Positions 1 to 4,842 of a DNA stretch of 10,179 nt are shown here, piece by piece. The stretch covers positions 1 through 10,179 of the forward strand of contig CAJUSZ010000043.1 in NCBI GenBank assembly GCA_910589425.1, given 5' to 3'. Both the position numbers and the translations under genes were made by a program. The notes under the pieces were generated by a model that saw only the letters and a list, made by a program, of their open reading frames with translations, did not search any database and was not told where the DNA came from. The stretch is from an uncultured Muribaculaceae bacterium. Lineage in GTDB: Bacteria > Bacteroidota > Bacteroidia > Bacteroidales > Muribaculaceae. Position 1 is the first letter of the stretch. Each line of letters starts with the position of its first letter.

Positions 1-246
1 TCTGATTGAGTCATTTATATTTTCGTTATTTTTTGAGTGACGAAGTCAGGAAAAAGTTAATATTTGACAGTATAGGCATGATTTTTTTCTTTTTGATCTC
101 TACAATGCTTTGAAACCACTCTTTGGAGAGATACTGACTTAGTGGATGAAGCCTCCGTGAAAAAAACTTATTTCAAAGAAGAACTTGAAGAAACAAAAGC
201 CTGAGGGAGATTTTCAATGGATGGTAAGTTTTTCACATTTATTATC
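1..246. other. AT-rich stretch without a supported gene
   Basis: No reading frame here has convincing coding character. On the plus strand a short open stretch at about 127-204 ends in TGA and would encode an acidic/basic tail (…V-D-E-A-S-V-K-K-T-Y-F-K-E-E-L-E-E-T-K-A). It has no plausible start and is preceded by stops in all frames within a short distance. It may be the 3' remnant of a decayed gene, but I cannot assign a family. Together with the hairpin at 247-284 this forms the 299-base non-coding left edge of the window. Confidence 0.4.
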
Positions 247-284
247 AGAGTGTGTTTGAATTTAAACCAAATTAAACATACTCT
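247..284. repeat. Imperfect inverted repeat 3' of the fucosyltransferase gene
   Basis: AGAGTGTGTTT (247-257) pairs with AAACATACTCT (274-284) with one G-T wobble. After a bulged G at 258, AATTT (259-263) pairs with AAATT (269-273), leaving a five-base loop AAACC. This gives a 16-pair hairpin starting 16 bases past the stop codon of the minus-strand gene. It could act as a transcript 3' end or stabiliser, but no T-run follows on the minus strand, so a classical intrinsic terminator is not supported. The GAGTGTG core recurs in the leader of the same gene at 1113-1185. Confidence 0.7.
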
Positions 285-299
285 TAGACAAGTTCTAAA

Positions 300-1112
300 T
301 CATTTGATGCGCCTGAACAAATCCCTGAATGTGGAAAAAGACTTATCAGAAACCGGCGCATCCGGATCCTCAATCCAATAAAGCGGCAATTCCCTATACA
401 TCGAGGCTACGAGAGAAAATGTACTCGGGGCGCCTATCAGAACATCACACCGGGACAGCAGGCACAGATCCTCGCCCGGATTTCCTTGGGCAAAGATTAT
501 TTCCGCATCGGGAAGCGCCCGGCGATATTCGTCGCGGTCAAGCGACGGATCGTTAGAGCAAACGTAAAGTGTGATCCGACGGCCGGATACCGTAGAAGCG
601 TAACGCGCTGCCACTTCGGCATATTGACGGTCGCTGAAAAAATACCGTCCCCCCTGCCACCGGGCATAGTCTCCCCTTCTTACGTGCAAGCCGAGACGCA
701 GGGAGCTTTCGCCGCGACCGACAATCGGGCTGACGGCGGCCTCTACCTCCGGAAGAAAAGCGAACATCGAGCGGATCTCATCAAAGTATTTGAGAAACAG
801 ATCGTAGAATCTCACCTCCCACCCCTGCACCATCACATTGGCTGAATCAAGCATCTTGCGCTCCTTCGACTCATCACGGACACCCGGATCGTCATAGCTC
901 ACCACCGGTATCAGTCCCCGCGAAGCCGCAAATTTGGCGACCGCATACCGGAAAAAATTATGTCCCGGAGTCTTGCAGATTGAAAAATACTGATACTTAT
1001 ATGCGAACCTCATCGACAGCGCCCGGCGTCCATGCTCTCGTGCGAATGCCCACACATGCGCGAACTGAAGGATGTTGTTGCACATTTGCCCCTTGTCTCT
1101 TACGTAAATCAT
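300..1112 (-). CDS. GT11-like glycosyltransferase (alpha-1,2-fucosyltransferase family)
   Basis: Predicted cytoplasmic glycosyltransferase of 270 residues, the usual size for bacterial GT11 enzymes, which transfer fucose from GDP-fucose to galactose-containing acceptors in surface glycans. The strongest evidence is the H-V-R-R-G-D-Y motif at residues 143-149, the nucleotide-sugar binding signature of GT11. A C-terminal block at 215-239 (D-L-C-L-L-S-R-C-D…P-S-T-F-S-L-V-A-S-M-Y) matches the family's D…C…I…(N)STFS…A motif, with Pro replacing the usual Asn. The N-terminus (G-Q-M-C-N-N-I-L-Q-F-A) resembles the family's GNQ-F-Q-A segment. There is no signal peptide or membrane span. An in-frame TTG lies immediately upstream, but ATG at 1112 is preferred. 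The gene stands alone, with no glycan-cluster neighbours visible. A promoter lies at 1214-1245 and the leader carries a hairpin reaching the start codon. Acceptor and sugar specificity cannot be read from the sequence; a related fold with another sugar remains possible. Confidence 0.72.
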   Translation of the reverse strand: MIYVRDKGQMCNNILQFAHVWAFAREHGRRALSMRFAYKYQYFSICKTPGHNFFRYAVAKFAASRGLIPVVSYDDPGVRDESKERKMLDSANVMVQGWEVRFYDLFLKYFDEIRSMFAFLPEVEAAVSPIVGRGESSLRLGLHVRRGDYARWQGGRYFFSDRQYAEVAARYASTVSGRRITLYVCSNDPSLDRDEYRRALPDAEIIFAQGNPGEDLCLLSRCDVLIGAPSTFSLVASMYRELPLYWIEDPDAPVSDKSFSTFRDLFRRIK

Positions 1113-1185
1113 CAATTAGAGTGTGTTAGGAATGAGTGTGCTTAGATTGTAGCTTCATTACAATTTTTAATCACACTCTTAATTG
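1113..1185 (-). promoter_or_regulatory. Leader inverted repeat abutting the fucosyltransferase start codon
   Basis: CAATTAGAGTGTG (1113-1125) is complementary to CACACTCTTAATTG (1172-1185), 13 pairs with one bulged base. In the minus-strand transcript this stem closes directly against the ATG at 1112. A second CACACTC copy in the transcript (plus strand GAGTGTG at 1134-1140) could pair with the same upstream GAGTGTG arm instead. A small inner stem, ATTGTA (1146-1151) with TACAAT (1159-1164), lies between them. The arrangement could mask or expose the translation start, but the sequence alone cannot tell whether this is regulation or simply a repeat. Confidence 0.55.
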
Positions 1186-1203
1186 CAGTTGTCGGGTTTT
1201 TCT

Positions 1204-1234
1204 TTTGAAATTGCAAAGATAATGATTAATTTTG
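1204..1234 (+). promoter_or_regulatory. Bacteroides-type promoter of the M28/QC lipoprotein gene
   Basis: TTTG at 1204-1207, a 19-base spacer, then TAATTTTG at 1227-1234 match the Bacteroidota primary-sigma consensus TTTG-N19-TAnnTTTG exactly. The -7 box ends four bases before the ATG at 1239, so transcription would begin at or within a few bases of the start codon. The mRNA is therefore predicted to be leaderless or nearly so. The site overlaps a minus-strand promoter. Confidence 0.75.
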
Positions 1235-1245
1235 CACTATGCAAA
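1214..1245 (-). promoter_or_regulatory. Bacteroides-type promoter of the fucosyltransferase gene
   Basis: On the minus strand TTTG (complement of 1242-1245), a 20-base spacer and TATCTTTG (complement of 1214-1221) match the Bacteroidota consensus. Transcription should start near 1208, giving a leader of about 95 bases that contains the inverted repeat at 1113-1185. The -33 box lies inside the first codons of the divergent lipoprotein gene, and its elements interleave with the plus-strand promoter. Confidence 0.65.
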
Positions 1246-2198
1246 AGATGTTACTGACGGCTCTCGGTGCGCTGATGCTCGCTTCCTGCGGCACTCAGGC
1301 CAAAGAGAGCGCATCCGGTGCGGAAACGCCGGAAATCACGACTCCCGCAGTGGTTTTCTCCGAAGACTCCGCATATTCCTATATCGAGAAACAGGTGTCT
1401 TTCGGGCCACGTGTGCCAAACACTGTGGCCCATCGGCAGACAGCCGACTGGCTCGCTTCCGAACTCAAGCGCCACGGTGGAGAAGTAACCGTCTGGAATG
1501 CCGATCTAAAAGCCTTTGACGGGACAATTCTCAAGGCTCGCAACATCTTCGGACGTTTCAATCCGTCGCAGTCATCCAGAATACTGTTTGTAGCCCACTG
1601 GGACTGCAGACCATGGGCGGATCAGGATCCTGATCCGGAACGATCCCGACATCCCGTCGACGGCGCAAACGACGGCGCAAGCGGAGTCGGAGTGCTTCTT
1701 GAGATAGCCCGTGCCGCAGGAGCCAAAACGCCGGATAAAGGCGTGGATATACTCTTCGTAGACGCCGAAGACTGGGGTTCCGACGGCGATGAGGACTCTT
1801 GGGCTTTAGGCGCGAGACATTTCGTTGAGAATATGCCGGAAGGATACGCACCGGAATCTGTCATCATCCTCGACATGGTAGGAGGCACAGACGCTTGTTT
1901 TCCCCGCGAGTATTTCTCCCAGCAGTCTGATCCGGCACTGCTCGACAGAATATATGCCACAGCAGCATCAGCCGGATATGCAGCCTATTTCCCGAACCAT
2001 ATCGGAGGCGCGGTTACCGACGACCATGTCCAGTTCATCAAGGCTGGGATACCGGCTGTAGACATCATCGATTACCGCAATGATTCCGGATTCCATCCTT
2101 CATGGCACACCGGAGCCGACGACATGACCGCAATCGACAAAGCCTCACTCAAGGCCGTGGGACAGACAATGCTCAATCTCATCTACCCGCCAAAATGA
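1239..2198 (+). CDS. M28-family lipoprotein, probable glutaminyl-peptide cyclotransferase
   Basis: Lipoprotein of 319 residues with a short type II signal peptide (lipobox L-A-S-C, Cys17), so it should be anchored in a membrane facing the periplasm or cell surface. The fold is the M28 zinc peptidase/glutaminyl cyclase (QC) family. Visible active-site elements are H-W-D at 120-122, D145 in D-G-A-N-D-G-A-S-G, E177-D178 in D-A-E-D-W-G, D212 in L-D-M-V-G, D261-D262-H263, and F-H-P-S-W-H-T with H290. The W-H-T motif, the D-D-H motif and the overall length resemble animal-type QC, which is known in Bacteroidota such as Porphyromonas. The expected reaction is cyclisation of N-terminal Gln to pyroglutamate on exported proteins. 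Because all the ligands of two-zinc M28 aminopeptidases also appear present, an aminopeptidase cannot be excluded. An in-frame TAA at 1227-1229 excludes an upstream start. The next Met (codon 4) would leave a poor signal peptide, so ATG 1239 is preferred. Divergent from the fucosyltransferase gene; tyrS follows 141 bases downstream on the same strand. Confidence 0.82.
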   Translation: MQKMLLTALGALMLASCGTQAKESASGAETPEITTPAVVFSEDSAYSYIEKQVSFGPRVPNTVAHRQTADWLASELKRHGGEVTVWNADLKAFDGTILKARNIFGRFNPSQSSRILFVAHWDCRPWADQDPDPERSRHPVDGANDGASGVGVLLEIARAAGAKTPDKGVDILFVDAEDWGSDGDEDSWALGARHFVENMPEGYAPESVIILDMVGGTDACFPREYFSQQSDPALLDRIYATAASAGYAAYFPNHIGGAVTDDHVQFIKAGIPAVDIIDYRNDSGFHPSWHTGADDMTAIDKASLKAVGQTMLNLIYPPK

Positions 2199-2226
2199 CA
2201 GCAGGCCAAAGATGATCCTCGCTTCC

Positions 2227-2304
2227 TCCTGTCATATATCTATCCCCCTTTTCAGGACAGGACGCAATCCATTATTCTCTCCAAATATCCACACCCGCCC
2301 TGTC
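2227..2304 (+). promoter_or_regulatory. Alternative-pairing repeats upstream of tyrS (weak candidate)
   Basis: Between the lipoprotein gene and tyrS, TCCTGTC (2227-2233) can pair with GACAGGA (2256-2262). The core GACAGG can instead pair with CCTGTC at 2299-2304. The stems are short (6-7 pairs). No T-run follows the first stem, so it is not an intrinsic terminator. No clear TTTG/TAnnTTTG promoter is visible in this 141-base gap, so tyrS may be transcribed from the upstream promoter or from a divergent one. The final 30 bases before the tyrS ATG are very A-rich, as is common at Bacteroidota translation starts. Confidence 0.25.
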
Positions 2305-2339
2305 GGGAAAACTAAAAAAATTTAAACAAACATTATACA

Positions 2340-3635
2340 ATGAAAAATTTCATAGAAGAACTCACATGGCGCGGCATGATCCACACCATGATGCCCGGCA
2401 CCGAGGAACAACTCGCCAAAGAGATGACCACGGCCTATCTCGGCATCGACCCGACAGCCGACAGCCTCCATATCGGACATCTGTGCGGAGTGATGATGCT
2501 GAGACATTTCCAGCGCTGCGGGCACAAGCCTCTGGCTCTCGTGGGTGGAGCTACGGGGATGATCGGCGACCCGTCAGGAAAATCCGCTGAACGCAATCTG
2601 CTCGACGAACAGACTCTGCGCCACAATCAGGAAGCAATCAAACGGCAGCTCGCCAAATTCCTCGATTTCGACAGCGACGCTCCCAACAGGGCGGAACTCG
2701 TCAACAACTACGACTGGACCAAAGACATTTCATTCCTTGACTTCGCACGCGAGATCGGCAAACATATCACCGTAAACTACATGATGGCCAAGGAATCCGT
2801 GCAGAAACGCCTCAACGGCGAAGCCCGCGACGGTCTTTCTTTCACCGAATTCACATATCAGCTCCTCCAGGGATTCGACTTTCTCCATCTCTATCAGCAC
2901 AAAGGATGCAAGCTGCAGCTCGGCGGATCTGACCAATGGGGAAATATCACTACCGGATCCGAACTCATACGCCGCAAGCTCGGCGGCGAAGTCTTCGCCC
3001 TCACTTGTCCGCTCATAACCAAAGCCGACGGAGGAAAATTCGGAAAGACTGAAAGCGGCAATGTATGGCTCGATCCCCGCTACACGAGTCCTTACAAATT
3101 CTATCAGTTCTGGCTTAACGTCAGCGACGCAGACGCCGAGAAATATCTTAAGATTTTCACATTCCTCTCCAAGGAGGAGATTGAAGACCTCGTGCGCGAA
3201 CACAATTCAGACCCGGGGCAGCGTCCTCTTCAGAAACGCCTTGCGAAAGAGGTTACCACAATGGTCCACAGTGAGGCAGACTATCTTGCAGCTGTCGAGG
3301 CGAGCCAGATTCTTTTCAGCAACAAAGCACAGGACGCACTGCGCAACCTCGACGAAAAGACCCTCCTCGACGTATTCGAGGGCGTGCCTCAATTCCAGGT
3401 CGATAAATCAAAGTTCGAAGTCGGAATCCCGGTGCTTGACCTGCTCGCGTCCGAAACCTCAGTATTCCCGTCAAAAGGCGAAGCACGCAAAATGATACAA
3501 GGAGGCGGCGTGAGCATCAACAAAGAGAAGATCTCTGATCCTGCCGCAGTGATTGGTCCGGATGCACTCCTCAACGGTAAATATATCCTCGCGCAGCGTG
3601 GAAAGAAAAACTATTACCTTATCATAGCCGACTGA
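2340..3635 (+). CDS. tyrS: Tyrosyl-tRNA synthetase
   Basis: Cytoplasmic class I aminoacyl-tRNA synthetase that charges tRNA-Tyr with tyrosine using ATP. At 431 residues it is the normal length for bacterial TyrRS. The HIGH motif is intact (H-I-G-H at 44-47). The tyrosine/ATP pocket shows G-S-D-Q-W-G-N at 196-202 and the substrate-binding segment T-Y-Q-L-L-Q-G-F-D at 172-180. The KMSKS-type loop is K-F-G-K-T at 233-237, the usual form in this TyrRS subgroup. The C-terminal 70 residues form an S4-like RNA-binding domain (from about 362; V-F-P-S-K-G-E-A-R-K-M-I-Q-G-G-G-V). ATG 2340 is chosen because it gives the family's usual N-terminus (…E-E-L-x-W-R-G) and follows an A-rich stretch. Transcription ends at a strong terminator 90 bases after the stop. 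The function is secure. Confidence 0.98.
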   Translation: MKNFIEELTWRGMIHTMMPGTEEQLAKEMTTAYLGIDPTADSLHIGHLCGVMMLRHFQRCGHKPLALVGGATGMIGDPSGKSAERNLLDEQTLRHNQEAIKRQLAKFLDFDSDAPNRAELVNNYDWTKDISFLDFAREIGKHITVNYMMAKESVQKRLNGEARDGLSFTEFTYQLLQGFDFLHLYQHKGCKLQLGGSDQWGNITTGSELIRRKLGGEVFALTCPLITKADGGKFGKTESGNVWLDPRYTSPYKFYQFWLNVSDADAEKYLKIFTFLSKEEIEDLVREHNSDPGQRPLQKRLAKEVTTMVHSEADYLAAVEASQILFSNKAQDALRNLDEKTLLDVFEGVPQFQVDKSKFEVGIPVLDLLASETSVFPSKGEARKMIQGGGVSINKEKISDPAAVIGPDALLNGKYILAQRGKKNYYLIIAD

Positions 3636-3724
3636 CAAGCGATCTTCTTGCCAGAACATCCGCACAATTTCCATCCAGTCTTCCGCACCGTGTCGGGAAA
3701 GACTGACGGACAACCAAATAGGCT

Positions 3725-3768
3725 GCACCCCGAAAGTTCCACATCGGACTTTCGGGGTGCTGTTTTGT
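3725..3768 (+). terminator. Intrinsic terminator after tyrS
   Basis: A perfect 13-base-pair stem, GCACCCCGAAAGT (3725-3737) with ACTTTCGGGGTGC (3748-3760), with a ten-base loop and followed by TGTTTTGT. This is a textbook rho-independent terminator for tyrS. It also marks the boundary between the GC-rich housekeeping region and the AT-rich island to the right. Confidence 0.93.
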
Positions 3769-3769
3769 A

Positions 3770-3994
3770 TCGACAAATTATTGATTCCCGTGGAAACACA
3801 GGCTCAATGATATGCCCCTCACCGCATTATAAAGCGGTTTTGTCCTTAAAACTTCCGATATTACACTATGGCACAACCTTAGTTACTTTCTCCACGCCTT
3901 TATTGGTGAGTTTGACTATAGTAACGAACATCAGTGCGCGACCATTACACGAAACCGGTCGCTCCGGCTTATCCGCCCTGGCATATTGCACTTC
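3770..3994. other. Intergenic stretch without a supported gene
   Basis: Together with 3636-3724 and the terminator this makes a 359-base gap between tyrS and the truncated ATPase gene. A plus-strand open frame running through it also runs through the tyrS terminator and has no recognisable content. On the minus strand, the frame of the truncated ATPase stays open for about 40 codons past its TAA stop, to a TAG near 3870, again without a recognisable motif. Small inverted repeats occur (ACCGC 3811-3815 with GCGGT 3824-3828; GCGACC 3938-3943 with GGTCGC 3957-3962). I see no promoter matching the local consensus. Confidence 0.5.
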
Positions 3995-4633
3995 TTAGTC
4001 AGTGCCCAAGATTTTTAAAATTTCCCAATATCCAAGTTTCCGCCCCCCTATCCGCCGTATAATATTATTATTTTTCAGTTCTATTGTTGCGCGATAAGCT
4101 TTTGTTTCAGAAATCTGCAATGTTGAAGCTAAAGCGGAACGTGTAACATGTGGATCTGATATAATCTCTCTGTAAACTAATAAGGCTGACTTGGATAGTG
4201 AGATTTCACAATCTTTTGCTTCACCTTTTGCTTCACCTGATGAAGCAAAAGACTTTTTTGAAATCTTAACTCTCACAAGAAAGGCTGTTTCAAGCTCAAG
4301 GTTGAAATCTGCATCCTCGTTGCCATTTACCTTTAATTCTTCCTGCACTCGCTGGACACCTCTACTGAAACGGTTAACAAAACCAATAACCTTCATTGCT
4401 TCGGCAATAACCCCATTGCGATAATCATTAATCCATGGGAAATTACGTGGATTCGCTTTTCCATACAGACCACCGGGATTTAGTATCTCAATCCTATCAT
4501 CATATTGATAAAATTGAATAGGGCCATTACTTTCATAGTCGCGATGACACACTGCATTCATAAGCAATTCTCGAATATGCTCGTCATAAAAAGCGAATAG
4601 TTTCTCTATCTCGGAGTAGTTCAAGAATACCAA
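3995..4633 (-). pseudogene. N-terminally truncated HATPase_c_4/winged-helix (AlbA_2/RecG-like) protein
   Basis: The 212-residue product matches the C-terminal half of the AlbA_2-plus-HATPase_c_4 family of putative ATP-binding regulators. Residues 21-33 (R-E-L-L-M-N-A-V-C-H-R-D-Y) and 46-56 (D-R-I-E-I-L-N-P-G-G-L) are the characteristic ATPase block. The segment at 69-100, with F-S-R-G-V-Q-R-V-Q, continues that domain. Residues about 145-208 look like a winged-helix DNA-binding domain. Full-length members usually have 400-500 residues with an N-terminal AlbA_2 domain. Here that domain is absent: the frame is closed by TAG at 4655-4657, only about 22 codons before the ATPase block. The only in-frame start candidates near the top are TTG codons (4633, 4624); the nearby ATG at 4641 is out of frame and ends after six codons. 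Base composition is clearly more AT-rich than in neighbouring genes, suggesting acquired DNA. Most likely a decayed remnant, though a short expressed protein is possible because a promoter-like site lies just upstream. These families are common in accessory regions; the role is unknown. Confidence 0.68.
4213..4251. repeat. Two tandem and one inverted copy of a 12-base unit in the remnant gene
   Basis: CTTTTGCTTCAC occurs at 4213-4224 and again at 4225-4236. It is followed by an inverted copy: TTTTGCTTCA (4226-4235) and TGAAGCAAAA (4241-4250) form a perfect ten-pair stem with loop CCTGA. In protein terms the repeats encode the G-E-A-K-G-E-A-K linker between the ATPase block and the winged-helix domain (residues about 132-140). 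Confidence 0.85.
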
Positions 4634-4670
4634 CTGGTCATTTTCAGATAGACGCTACTATTACTAATCA

Positions 4671-4701
4671 CAAAGATACATAGAATTTTTGACTTGACAA
4701 T
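4671..4701 (-). promoter_or_regulatory. Promoter-like site upstream of the truncated ATPase gene
   Basis: On the minus strand, TATCTTTG (complement of 4671-4678) matches the Bacteroidota -7 box exactly. A 19-base spacer precedes ATTG (complement of 4698-4701), three of four matches to the -33 TTTG. A transcript would begin near 4665, about 30 bases before the TTG at 4633. The site may be the native promoter of the original gene, or one joined to the fragment by deletion. Confidence 0.45.
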
Positions 4702-4774
4702 ATATACACGTTCACAGCTTAGTCTTTCTGAACGCTGATTCTGAGCGGTATGCACACAGGGAAGCCCGGCATAA

Positions 4775-4812
4775 ATATTTAAAAGGGGGCTGCGCCAGTC
4801 GACGCAGCCCCT
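4775..4812 (-). terminator. Intrinsic terminator of secDF
   Basis: GGGGCTGCG (4786-4794) pairs with CGCAGCCCC (4803-4811), nine pairs plus a possible G-T closing pair, with an eight-base loop. Read on the minus strand the stem is followed by TTTTAAATATT. It lies about 30 bases past the secDF stop codon. Confidence 0.9.
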
Positions 4813-4842
4813 GCTTATGGGAGTATGATTGATTTTCGTGTT

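Noticed and set aside
486..845. Open frame on the plus strand inside the fucosyltransferase gene.
   Set aside because: It lies antisense to a gene with clear family motifs and has no recognisable content of its own.
3811..3836. ACCGC/GCGGT hairpin followed by TTTTGTCC as a second terminator.
   Set aside because: Only five pairs with an eight-base loop, and a far better terminator lies 50 bases upstream.
3648..3998. Plus-strand open frame of 116 codons after tyrS.
   Set aside because: It runs straight through the strong tyrS terminator stem, has no recognisable motif and shows no start-site support.
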